Shown: in pieces, positions 28,698 to 37,986 of the stretch
Numbering within the stretch: position 1 is the first letter of the stretch
Layout of the letters: each line of letters begins with the position of its first letter
Source: Acinetobacter sp. S54
Lineage (GTDB): Bacteria > Pseudomonadota > Gammaproteobacteria > Pseudomonadales > Moraxellaceae
Reading direction: 5' to 3'
Assembly (NCBI RefSeq): GCF_016624945.1
Contig: NZ_JACVUI010000001.1
Location: 1 to 64,000 of the forward strand
Length of the DNA stretch: 64,000 nucleotides
Program-made: the position numbers and the translations under genes
The notes under the pieces: generated by a model
The model's database searches: none
The model's input: the letters and a program-made list of their open reading frames with translations, nothing else
Told to the model about the DNA's origin: nothing

Positions 28698-29813
28698 ATG
28701 GCTAAACGAGATTATTATGAGGTTTTAGGCGTTTCGAAAACCGCGAGTGATGATGAGATCAAAAAAGCCTATCGTAAGTTGGCGATGAAGTATCATCCAG
28801 ATCGTAACCCTGATAACGCTGAAGCTGAAGAAAAGTTTAAAGAAGCCTCTGAAGCTTATGAAGTGCTGTCTGACAGTGAAAAGCGCAGTATGTATGACCG
28901 TATGGGTCATAATGCCTTTGAAGGTGGCTATGGCGGCGGTAGTGGTGGCTTTGGCGGTTTTAGTGCCGAAGATATTTTTAGCCAGTTTGGCGATATTTTC
29001 GGGGGTGCATTTGGTGGTGGCGGTCGTCAGCAACAACGTCAGCGCCGTGGTTCCGACCTACGCTATGTCATGGAATTAACGCTGGAAGAAGCGGTTCGTG
29101 GTGTTAAAAAAACGATTACCTTTACCGCACCAGCACCGTGTGATGTCTGTGATGGTAAAGGTTCTAAAAATCCGAACGATGTAGAAACCTGTAAGACGTG
29201 TCATGGTACAGGTCAAGTACGTATGCAGCAGGGCTTTTTCTCAGTTCAGCAGACCTGTAGTACCTGCCGTGGCCAAGGTAAAATTATCAAAAATCCTTGT
29301 AACAGCTGTCATGGATCGGGTGTAAAAGATCGTCAGCAAACTCTGGAAGTGACCATTCCAGCAGGTGTGGACAATGGTGATCGCGTTCGCTTGAGTGGTA
29401 AGGGTGAAGCGGTACGTGATGGACAGGCGGGTGATCTATACGTGGAAGTGGTCGTGCGCGAGCATGAAATCTTCCAGCGTGATGGTGCAGATCTCTATAT
29501 GGATGTACCTGTTAGCATTGCGGATGCTGCTTTAGGTAAAGAGATTGAAATTCCAACGCTTGAAGGTCGTGTTAGCCTAAAAATTCCAGAAGGTACGCAA
29601 ACAGGTAAACTGTTCCGTTTACGTGGCAAGGGTGTGCGTCCAGTGCGTAGTAGTATGGTGGGTGATTTGCTCTGCCGTCTCGTGGTAGAAACACCAGTCA
29701 ATCTTACCAGCCGTCAGCGTGAATTGCTTAAGGAATTACAGGCGACCTTGGAAGGTGATGAACATAGTGCGTCATCCAAGAAAAAATCATTCTTTGATCG
29801 TTTGTTTGATTAA
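28698..29813 (+). CDS. dnaJ: Chaperone DnaJ
   Basis: 371 residues with all four parts. The J domain has HPD at 33-35; a Gly/Phe-rich linker spans about 75-115; the zinc domain has four CxxCxGxG-type repeats ([32 protein letters not shown]); a C-terminal substrate-binding domain follows. It stimulates the DnaK ATPase and delivers unfolded proteins. GAGGAG precedes the ATG. dnaK is not in the window; a heat-shock promoter lies immediately upstream, so dnaJ appears to be transcribed on its own. Confidence 0.98.
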   Translation: MAKRDYYEVLGVSKTASDDEIKKAYRKLAMKYHPDRNPDNAEAEEKFKEASEAYEVLSDSEKRSMYDRMGHNAFEGGYGGGSGGFGGFSAEDIFSQFGDIFGGAFGGGGRQQQRQRRGSDLRYVMELTLEEAVRGVKKTITFTAPAPCDVCDGKGSKNPNDVETCKTCHGTGQVRMQQGFFSVQQTCSTCRGQGKIIKNPCNSCHGSGVKDRQQTLEVTIPAGVDNGDRVRLSGKGEAVRDGQAGDLYVEVVVREHEIFQRDGADLYMDVPVSIADAALGKEIEIPTLEGRVSLKIPEGTQTGKLFRLRGKGVRPVRSSMVGDLLCRLVVETPVNLTSRQRELLKELQATLEGDEHSASSKKKSFFDRLFD

Positions 29814-29827
29814 TTCAATTCGATTGC

Positions 29828-29858
29828 AAAAAAATCTGTCACTTTGGCAGATTTTTTT
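29828..29858 (+). terminator. Terminator of dnaJ
   Basis: AAAAAATCTG and CAGATTTTTT form the stem with a T-rich 3' side. Confidence 0.75.
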
Positions 29859-29929
29859 ATGCTTAAATTTTAGTGAACTGTCAGAGTTTGATATAGTAGA
29901 TCGCATTGTCAACGCTTTAAATGATTTAG

Positions 29930-30760
<831 letters not shown>

Positions 30761-30806
30761 TTGCAATAGTAATCACACCAAAAAATAAAATTGATTTGAG
30801 AATAAA

Positions 30807-31460
30807 ATGAATAATAAATCATGGATATTAGTATGTACCTTGGGCTTTAATAGCCTGATGGTGCATGCTGCACCAGCAACAGATGCTAAACTGAGTTTAG
30901 AGAAAAATAACATTAAGGTCTGGACGTATCAGACTGAAAATAACCCGATCATCCAATACAAGGCGGAAACGACTTTTGATGCTCCTCTTGATCAAGCTGT
31001 CGGGTTGATTTTGAATGTAGAGCATGCACCAAAGTGGGTGCCCTATGTGAGCGAAACTAAAGTATTGTCACGCGATGATAAAAAGGGAGAGTTTATTCTG
31101 TACATGGTATTGGATTTTCCTTTTCCCCTTAAAGATCGTGATGTAGTCATTAAAGGGAAAATGTCCAAAGCCAATAACGGAATCATTAGTATTAAAAATA
31201 ATGCTATTACGGGTTATTACCCTGCACAAAAAGAGCGGCTTCGTTTAAATAAATATGAAGGGGACTGGACGTTCCAAAAACTTGGAACCAATAAGGTTAA
31301 AGTTACAACCTCCGGTTATGCTGATCCAGCGGGTTCAATTCCCTTGAGTTTCGTTAATATGTTTGTACAACAGCAGCCTTATCAGATGTTGATGAAAATG
31401 AAAATGGAACTACAAAAACCGGTAAATTCATCAATGAAATTACCGGAAATTTTAAAATAA
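30807..31460 (+). CDS. Secreted START-domain protein
   Basis: 217 residues with a signal peptide ending near VHAAPA (about residue 23). The mature part fits the START/Bet v1-like helix-grip fold, with a hallmark AP.WVPYVSET stretch and a central DFPFPLKDRD segment seen in bacterial START proteins. Such proteins bind lipids or other hydrophobic molecules; the ligand here is unknown. It is probably periplasmic. It lies 46 bases after dapB and may be cotranscribed. Confidence 0.78.
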   Translation: MNNKSWILVCTLGFNSLMVHAAPATDAKLSLEKNNIKVWTYQTENNPIIQYKAETTFDAPLDQAVGLILNVEHAPKWVPYVSETKVLSRDDKKGEFILYMVLDFPFPLKDRDVVIKGKMSKANNGIISIKNNAITGYYPAQKERLRLNKYEGDWTFQKLGTNKVKVTTSGYADPAGSIPLSFVNMFVQQQPYQMLMKMKMELQKPVNSSMKLPEILK

Positions 31461-31491
31461 CTCTGAAATGTTCTTGAAAAGTATTGCTTAA

Positions 31492-31510
31492 TAAGCGCCC
31501 GAAGGCGCTT
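31492..31510. terminator. Hairpin between convergent START and MFS genes
   Basis: AAGCGCC and GGCGCTT with a CGAA loop; on the minus strand the loop is a stable CTTCGG type. T tracts are weak on both sides. Confidence 0.5.
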
Positions 31511-31515
31511 GTTGA

Positions 31516-32691
31516 TTAACTACAATATTGCTGCTTGCTAGGTACTGAACGGCTGAAACGTATTTGCAGCAATACCAGTAAAAGACCTAATCCCGCCAAG
31601 CCTGCGCCAGCAAAAGATACCGCCGCATAGCCGAGATGAAGACTAAGTACCAGTCCCCCCACCGCAGCGCCAACCGCATTACCCAGATTAAAAGCACCGA
31701 CATTAATGGAAGAAGCAAGACCTGGTGCTTGGTGTGCAATTTTCATGACGCGCATTTGAACAGGAGGAATCAGTCCAAAGGTGGCAATACCCCAGATTAC
31801 CAGCGCAATAGCAGCACCTAGATGACTTTGTGCTAGCCAAGGAAACGCCAACATAATAAAAATTAATAAAGATAGAAATCCGATAAGAGTTTTATTGAGG
31901 GAAAGATCAGCAAATTTTCCACCAAAATGATTTCCAATTGAAAATCCGATGCCGATCAGCACCAGCATAAGCGTGATAAACATCGGTGAGGCTTGAGTAA
32001 AAGCATTTAAGCTCGGTGCAATGTAGGTATACAATGTAAACATAGCACTGGCACCCAATACTGTGGTCATGAGTGCCATGATTACAGGTATACGAGATAA
32101 TACTTTGACTTCCGCTTTAATGTCTGTGCTTTGTCCAGGCGAACTAGGGGGTAACGCTTGATAGAGTGACCACATGGTTAGCAAGCCCAAGGCTGAAATC
32201 GCAAAGAAAGACATGCGCCAGCCAATTGTTTGACCCAGCCAAGTAGCCAAAGGTACACCGCCAATATTCGCAATCGTGAGTCCCATAAACATGCTGGCAA
32301 CGGCACTGGCTTGCTTATGTACAGGCACTAGACTGGCGGCTACGACAGAGCCAATTCCAAAAAATGCACCATGATTCAGACTGGTGATCAGTCGTGCAGC
32401 CATTAGACTCCAATAATTTGGTGCGATGGCAGCCAAAATATTGCCTATTGTAAAGAGAGTCATAAGCAGGATCAGGGCCTTGCGTCGTGAAAAATGGCCG
32501 AACCATAGCGTCATGATAGGGGCGCCTAGCATCACGCCTAAAGCATAACCTGTAATCAGCATACCTGCGGTAGGGATACTGATATTGAGATCATGTGCAA
32601 TATTGGGCAGTAATCCCATCGGCGAAAATTCTGTAGTACCTATCGCAAAGGCACCAATTGCTAAAGCCAGTAATGGGAAATTAATTTTCAT
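31516..32691 (-). CDS. MFS transporter, AraJ/YdhP-like (DHA1 family)
   Basis: 391 residues with twelve membrane helices. The start of helix one (FAIGTTEFSPMGLLP) is the signature of the AraJ/YdhP arabinose-efflux-like group. The ATG at 32691 is chosen because the longer frame would run back into dkgB. The gap to the dkgB stop is only ten bases, so the two genes form an operon. Members export sugars, drugs or other small molecules; the substrate is not known. Confidence 0.87.
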   Translation of the reverse strand: MKINFPLLALAIGAFAIGTTEFSPMGLLPNIAHDLNISIPTAGMLITGYALGVMLGAPIMTLWFGHFSRRKALILLMTLFTIGNILAAIAPNYWSLMAARLITSLNHGAFFGIGSVVAASLVPVHKQASAVASMFMGLTIANIGGVPLATWLGQTIGWRMSFFAISALGLLTMWSLYQALPPSSPGQSTDIKAEVKVLSRIPVIMALMTTVLGASAMFTLYTYIAPSLNAFTQASPMFITLMLVLIGIGFSIGNHFGGKFADLSLNKTLIGFLSLLIFIMLAFPWLAQSHLGAAIALVIWGIATFGLIPPVQMRVMKIAHQAPGLASSINVGAFNLGNAVGAAVGGLVLSLHLGYAAVSFAGAGLAGLGLLLVLLQIRFSRSVPSKQQYCS

Positions 32692-32701
32692 AGACTTACT
32701 T

Positions 32702-33505
32702 TTAATCCCATTCAGGCGCGAGTTCGATAGGATTAATTTCCCGCCCATTACGATCCAATGTTGCAATTAGTTGCATTTCATCCTCTTTCAGTTGAATCTC
32801 TTGGGCTTTTAAATTACTGATTAGGTGTTCACGTTTGGTTGAGGAGGGAATCACGGCATAACCATTTTGTAATGCCCATGCCAGTGCAATTTGAGCTGTC
32901 GAAGCCTGATGCCGCGAAGCAATGTCCTGAAGGACTGGATCTTGTAGCACTTTGCCATACGCAAGTGTCATATAGGATGTGATATTAATGTGCTGTGCTT
33001 TTAAAAAATCAACCAGCTTTCTATTCTGTAAATACGGACTGAGTTCAATCTGGTTGGTCGCAATATGAGATTGCCCAATGCTGTCGATAGCAGTTTGTGT
33101 GAGAGCGATATTAAAGTTTGAGATCCCGATATGTTGGGTTAGACCTTGCTGTTGGGCGTGTAAAAGTAAGCCCATGACCTCAGCAATATCGATGCCTTTT
33201 TGCGGTGCAGGCCAATGTACCAGCGTTAAATTGACTGCATCGGTGCGCAATTTTTGTAGACTTTGCTTCAAGCTTGGAATCAGTTGTTTTGGATTAAGAT
33301 GATCGACCCAGATTTTGGTGGTAAGAAAAAGTTGATCACGTGCTATACCACTTTCATGAATTGCCTGACCAACTTCAGCTTCATTTTCATAAATTTGTGC
33401 AGTATCAATCGCCCGATAACCGACATCCAGTGCGGTTTTAACAGCATCGATGACCACTTGGTCTTTTAAACGGAATGTACCTAAGCCGAATTTTGGAATC
33501 ATCAT
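32702..33505 (-). CDS. dkgB: Aldo/keto reductase, 2,5-diketo-D-gluconate reductase B-like
   Basis: 267 residues. The catalytic tetrad of aldo/keto reductases is seen as Asp34, Tyr39, Lys64 and His97. The sequence stays close to E. coli DkgB throughout, including PSSTKR (NADPH site) and the terminal LAPEWD. It reduces ketoaldehydes such as methylglyoxal and diketogluconate with NADPH. AAGG lies seven bases before the first ATG. The divergent LysR gene is a YafC homologue, the same neighbour as in E. coli. Confidence 0.88.
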   Translation of the reverse strand: MMIPKFGLGTFRLKDQVVIDAVKTALDVGYRAIDTAQIYENEAEVGQAIHESGIARDQLFLTTKIWVDHLNPKQLIPSLKQSLQKLRTDAVNLTLVHWPAPQKGIDIAEVMGLLLHAQQQGLTQHIGISNFNIALTQTAIDSIGQSHIATNQIELSPYLQNRKLVDFLKAQHINITSYMTLAYGKVLQDPVLQDIASRHQASTAQIALAWALQNGYAVIPSSTKREHLISNLKAQEIQLKEDEMQLIATLDRNGREINPIELAPEWD

Positions 33506-33635
33506 AGCATCACCTTAATATTGATTTGACCCTATAGAAGGACATATTTATTTATCAATTGCTGATCATTGTGATCCGATTATTGTTGTGGAAAAATAGA
33601 TGAATCAGCAAAATATCTTTGATTATTTGTCATGA

Positions 33636-34556
33636 ATGGCACGACTAATGAAATCTACCATTGAAGAACTGATTGCGTTTATTAGCATTGTCGACACAGG
33701 CTCGATTGTGGCTGCGGCAGAGCAACTCCAGCAAACCCCCTCGGGTTTAAGTCGATCTTTAAATCGACTAGAAAAAAAACTTGAAGTCACTTTGCTAGAA
33801 CGTACCACTCGTAAGTTAAAATTAACTCAGGAAGGCCGTTTATTTTTAGATAAAGCGCGTTCTATTTTGGCGGAACTTGCAGAGGCAGAAGATGCGTTAT
33901 TGAAATCTGACAGTGACATTTCTGGACTGATTCGGATCGATTCGGCAACACCTTTTGTCCTGCATGTGCTTGCCCCTTTGATGCAGAAATTTATGCAGCT
34001 TTATCCCAAAATTGAGATCGAACTCAATAGTCATGATCAGGTGATTGATTTATTACAGCATAAAACTGATGTTGCCATTCGTTTTGGCGCATTACATGAT
34101 TCGAGTTTGCATGCCAAACTTGTCTGTAAAAGCCGTTTATATATCGTGGCAAGTCCAGACTATCTGAAACGGGCTGGCACACCTATTCATCCAGAAGAAC
34201 TTTTTCAACATCAATTGGTTGGGTTCAGTAAGCCCGTCTATTTAAATACCTGGCCGTTAAAAATTGGGGATAAATATATTACAGTTCATCCCCAAATCAA
34301 GGCATCTAGTGGTGAAACGGTGAGGCAATTGACCATCCGTGGTCATGGTATTGCACGGTTATCCGAATATGAAATCTGGCAGGATTTATTGGCAGGGCGT
34401 TTGGTGGCTTTATTTGAAGATCAGATTGAAATCCAGTTGCAGCATGTTCATGCAGTGTATTATCAACAAAAACACTTACCTAAGCGGGTACGTTTGTTCA
34501 TCGAATTTTTAGCAGATGAACTGAGCCAGCAATTTTCAACGGCAATGGCCCCATAA
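33636..34556 (+). CDS. LysR family regulator, YafC-like
   Basis: 306 residues with an N-terminal LysR helix-turn-helix and an effector domain (RIDSATPFVLHVL, NTWPLKIGD). These stretches match E. coli YafC from memory, which also lies divergent from dkgB. The real start may be the ATG at 33648, which gives the YafC-like beginning MKSTIEEL. The gene pair implies control of dkgB and the coupled MFS gene. The 3' end overlaps the lipoprotein gene on the other strand by 21 bases. Confidence 0.9.
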   Translation: MARLMKSTIEELIAFISIVDTGSIVAAAEQLQQTPSGLSRSLNRLEKKLEVTLLERTTRKLKLTQEGRLFLDKARSILAELAEAEDALLKSDSDISGLIRIDSATPFVLHVLAPLMQKFMQLYPKIEIELNSHDQVIDLLQHKTDVAIRFGALHDSSLHAKLVCKSRLYIVASPDYLKRAGTPIHPEELFQHQLVGFSKPVYLNTWPLKIGDKYITVHPQIKASSGETVRQLTIRGHGIARLSEYEIWQDLLAGRLVALFEDQIEIQLQHVHAVYYQQKHLPKRVRLFIEFLADELSQQFSTAMAP

Positions 34557-34892
34557 GTTTTGTTCAGGTAACTGAAATTCCATTAAAGGCTGCTGTGATT
34601 TTAAACGCAGCTGAAAAGTCGTCTTATTTTGCAGACACTCAAAATTGAATGCCTGATTTTTCAATGTACTGATCATCATTCCATTTTCGCTAATAGGACG
34701 ATAGGTATATCGAATCTGTTGCGGACGCTGCATATCAACTGACCATAATTTATATTCAGTATGCTGCTGTATTTTCAGATAGCCCTGAATCATGCTACGA
34801 CAGATAAAATCCTGTTGCTGTTTTTCTGGATGTAAGGGCTGACAGGCGCTGATCAGCAAACCTATACTTGCGATAAAGCATAAATTTTTCAT
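34536..34892 (-). CDS. Hypothetical lipoprotein
   Basis: 118 residues. A lipoprotein signal peptide ends in LISAC (Cys17). The rest is short and polar with two further cysteines and several beta-strand-like stretches. No family was recognised. It is divergent from the MocR gene, with 90 bases between them, and convergent with the YafC-like gene. Confidence 0.65.
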   Translation of the reverse strand: MKNLCFIASIGLLISACQPLHPEKQQQDFICRSMIQGYLKIQQHTEYKLWSVDMQRPQQIRYTYRPISENGMMISTLKNQAFNFECLQNKTTFQLRLKSQQPLMEFQLPEQNLWGHCR

Positions 34893-34982
34893 GGGCTTAT
34901 CTCATTGTGATTGCTTTTTAGAGAATAATTCGATTGTATAGACCATTACAGATACAGATTTTTATAAAAAAGCAGTACAGAT

Positions 34983-36413
34983 ATGCAATTTCACTACCAG
35001 CGGTTAGCCCAGCAGATTGCTCATAAAATTTATCAGCAACAGTTATTGCCCCAGCAAAAGTTAAATTCATTACGTGATTTTGCTTTTCAGCATCAGATCA
35101 GTATTAGCACAGCCCAACGATGTTATGAATTGCTGGAAGCGCAAGGTTTAATCGAAGTTAAAGCTAAATCAGGTTACTTTGTAAAAGCAGTCCCTCTAAG
35201 TAGTCGTTTACCCACCAGTCCAGATTTTGAATCTAGACCACGGGTAGTCACAAATCTATTGCTACAAAATCAGATTCAGGAAGCTTCTATCCAGCCTCAT
35301 TTGATTCCGTTTGGAGCGATTCAACTTAGTCCTGAACTCATTCCCGTCGAACCCTTACGTCGTTCCATTCAACGAGCGTTAAAGCACTGTAAGCCCGAAG
35401 ATTTTTTATATTGTAATCGGCAAGGACATTTGCATTTACGTGAGGCACTGGCTGCACATTGGCGTGAAGATGGGATGTATATCGCCCCTGAAGATATTTT
35501 TGTTACGAATGGTTGTATGCCTGCATTGGCGCTTTTAATTCAGCAATTAAGCCAACAAGGTGAAAGTATTTTAATTCCCACTCCAACGTTTAATGGACAA
35601 TTACAACTAATTGCAGGTTTAAAACGACGTATTATTGAAACACCTGCGGATGCTAGGGGAATTGATCTAATTCGATTAGAACAAGCTATGATAGAGCATC
35701 GTCCAAAATTATGCTTACTCACGGCTAACTTTCAAAATCCTTTGGGATATTGTCTGAGTGATGCAGATAAACAAAAAATTGCTCAATTGGCAGCACAGTA
35801 TCACTGTATTATTTTAGAAGACGATATTTACGCCGAATGTAGTTATCGTGGCCAACGACCATTACCCATCAAATATTGGGATGAACAGGGTTATGTGGTT
35901 TGGGTCGGGTCTGTGTCGAAATCATTATCTACTGCTTATCGTGTAGGCTGGTTTTGTATCGGGGCGCAGTTAAAGTCGATTTATCCTGAATTGTTTTCTG
36001 CCAATGTCAGTGTGAATACGCCACTACAATTGGGTTTGGCAGACTTTATTTATAGTCGTGAATATCGTAATCATTTAAACCGCTTACACCCTCAATTAAT
36101 GCAACAAGTTGAGCAATATCGTCGATTTATTTTAAAGGCATTTGCACCGTTGAATATCGGTTTGAGTCAACCTCAGGGTGGGTATGCCTTATGGCTGGAA
36201 CTTCCTCAAGTGGTCGATAGTTTAGCTTTGTATCTGGCCGCTCAAAAAAATCAGATCAATATTGTTCCGGGTGTGGTATTTGGGGAAGATGGGCGTTATC
36301 AACATTTTGTACGTCTCAATGCAGGACATGGCTTAACGCCGCAATTACAAGAAGCCATTCAATTTCTGGCAAATTGGGTGAAACAATATTTGGCTACCAC
36401 TGAATTTGCTTAA
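34983..36413 (+). CDS. MocR-type regulator: GntR DNA-binding domain fused to an aminotransferase domain
   Basis: 476 residues. The N-terminal 75 contain a GntR winged helix (HQISISTAQRCYELLEAQG). The remainder is a fold-type I PLP aminotransferase, with the cofactor lysine in VGSVSKSLS and an NPLG motif. Such regulators sense PLP or an amino acid adduct and often control the gene divergent from them. Here that is only the small lipoprotein gene, and no pyridoxal, taurine or GABA gene is nearby, so the target is open. Confidence 0.87.
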   Translation: MQFHYQRLAQQIAHKIYQQQLLPQQKLNSLRDFAFQHQISISTAQRCYELLEAQGLIEVKAKSGYFVKAVPLSSRLPTSPDFESRPRVVTNLLLQNQIQEASIQPHLIPFGAIQLSPELIPVEPLRRSIQRALKHCKPEDFLYCNRQGHLHLREALAAHWREDGMYIAPEDIFVTNGCMPALALLIQQLSQQGESILIPTPTFNGQLQLIAGLKRRIIETPADARGIDLIRLEQAMIEHRPKLCLLTANFQNPLGYCLSDADKQKIAQLAAQYHCIILEDDIYAECSYRGQRPLPIKYWDEQGYVVWVGSVSKSLSTAYRVGWFCIGAQLKSIYPELFSANVSVNTPLQLGLADFIYSREYRNHLNRLHPQLMQQVEQYRRFILKAFAPLNIGLSQPQGGYALWLELPQVVDSLALYLAAQKNQINIVPGVVFGEDGRYQHFVRLNAGHGLTPQLQEAIQFLANWVKQYLATTEFA

Positions 36414-36457
36414 ATAACGACCAAACCCCATGTGCAGATTGAGTATTGAGATGCAAT

Positions 36458-36472
36458 TGAATATAATTCTCA
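36458..36472. promoter_or_regulatory. Candidate Fur box before the FecI-type sigma gene
   Basis: TGAATATAATTCTCA matches the 7-1-7 Fur consensus TGATAATNATTATCA at 11 of 14 defined positions, 27 bases before the sigma gene start. AT-rich surroundings raise the chance-match rate. Confidence 0.45.
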
Positions 36473-36498
36473 TTTAATTTATTGCTGAAAAATGTGCA

Positions 36499-37023
36499 AT
36501 GCGTGTTCATCATCTTATTGAAGTATTGGTTGCTGAAAATGATCGATTAGTCGATTACATTAGCTATCGATTTGGTGACCGTCAGTTTGCTCAGGAGGTG
36601 GTACAGGAAACCAGCCTGCGTGTGTTGCAACAGGCGCATACGCTAGAAGAAGTTCATCTACCGCTGGCTTTTTTAAAAAAGATGAGTATGCATGTTGCGA
36701 TTGATTTTTACCGCAAAGAGCAAACCAGAAAAAAAATTATAGATACGGATGTCACTCTGACAGAAATAGAGCAGCCTTTAACATCTGAGTTGACTTCGCC
36801 TGAACTGGCAGTGGCTAAAACTCAGCGGGAGCAGATCATTCTCAAGGCAATTTATCAATTGCCACCGTGTTGTCAGGATATTTTTATTCTGGCGCAGCTT
36901 TATCATTTCTCACAACAACAGATTTCCAATCAATTGAATATCTCAAGAGGGATGGTGGCTCGTCATTTAGCGCGTGCTTACCGAGATTTACTACCGGTTT
37001 TATTGGCTGAATCACATGGTTGA
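36499..37023 (+). CDS. ECF sigma factor, FecI type
   Basis: 174 residues. Sigma region 2 is seen at FAQEVVQETSLRVLQ and region 4 at FSQQQISNQLNISRGMVARHL. It would direct RNA polymerase to the receptor promoter when signalled from the cell surface. It overlaps the FecR gene start by eight bases. The three-gene order sigma, anti-sigma, TonB receptor is the classical FecI-FecR-FecA set for inducible ferric-siderophore uptake. Confidence 0.9.
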   Translation: MRVHHLIEVLVAENDRLVDYISYRFGDRQFAQEVVQETSLRVLQQAHTLEEVHLPLAFLKKMSMHVAIDFYRKEQTRKKIIDTDVTLTEIEQPLTSELTSPELAVAKTQREQIILKAIYQLPPCCQDIFILAQLYHFSQQQISNQLNISRGMVARHLARAYRDLLPVLLAESHG

Positions 37024-37909
37024 TTCCTATAAGTCCAAAAAAACGAATTCAACCGAGCAGAATCAGCAACGTGTGCAACGCGCTCTGGCGCCGTTTGAAG
37101 ATAGCCTGATTGAACAGTTGCCCACGGCAGAACAAATTATTCATCGCGCATTGGCACGACAAAAACAAAAACGACAGCATAAGCATTTGTTGTTGCTGGC
37201 AGGTTTGGGCAGTGTGCTGGGAGTGCTATGGCTGAATCCTTCCTATGATCAGAAAGTTTTCTCGACTGGTATTGGTGAGCAAAAACAGTTTGAGTTGACG
37301 GATGGTAGCCGTATTCAATTGAATACTCAGACACAACTAATCCTCACCACTCATCTGCGTTCGCGTGAGCTTAAATTGCTACAGGGAGAAGCAAGTTTTA
37401 CGGTCAAACATACGGCATGGCACAGTGTGGCCCCGTGGCTGAAACGATCATTTGTGGTTTGGGCAAAGGACGTTAAGATTGAAGATATTGGGACAGTATT
37501 TAATGTGCGCTGTGAACCGAATGGAACTGATTTACAGATTAGTGTCAGTGAGGGACAGGTCCGGATATCGAGCGCGCAACAAAACATAGACCTGTATCAG
37601 GGTCAAAGCCTGTATCGTCAGCATGATCAATGGTTCAAGCCAACACATACAAATATTGAGCAATTAACCAGCTGGCAAACGGGTTCCTACCAGTTTATGG
37701 ATCAGCCTCTAGTAGAGGTGATTGATGAATTAAATCGCTATGGCAATTTATCGGTAGAGTTTCGTGATCGCCATGTTGAACAACTGCGAATTACAGGTGA
37801 AGTTAAATTAAAACACCGCGAACAATTTATGCAGGATTTAGAAAAATTTGCCCCTGTAAATGTGACAGTACGGGATCAGGGTGGGTTTGTGATCGCGTCA
37901 CGTCAATAA
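37016..37909 (+). CDS. FecR-type anti-sigma regulator
   Basis: 297 residues. The cytoplasmic N-terminal part is followed by one membrane helix (LLLLAGLGSVLGVLWL, about residues 57-72). The periplasmic FecR domain has ELTDGSRIQLNT and an STN-like C-terminal end (VIDELNRYGNLSVEF). It passes the signal from the loaded receptor to the sigma factor. The ATG at 37016 overlaps the sigma stop and is preferred over the upstream start at 36974. Confidence 0.9.
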   Translation: MVDSYKSKKTNSTEQNQQRVQRALAPFEDSLIEQLPTAEQIIHRALARQKQKRQHKHLLLLAGLGSVLGVLWLNPSYDQKVFSTGIGEQKQFELTDGSRIQLNTQTQLILTTHLRSRELKLLQGEASFTVKHTAWHSVAPWLKRSFVVWAKDVKIEDIGTVFNVRCEPNGTDLQISVSEGQVRISSAQQNIDLYQGQSLYRQHDQWFKPTHTNIEQLTSWQTGSYQFMDQPLVEVIDELNRYGNLSVEFRDRHVEQLRITGEVKLKHREQFMQDLEKFAPVNVTVRDQGGFVIASRQ

Positions 37910-37986
37910 AAATTTTCTCGCAAGGTGTACAAAATCGTCGTCCCAAACGACATAGCAAGGACAAAGAGAAATTTTCCGGGGACAAT

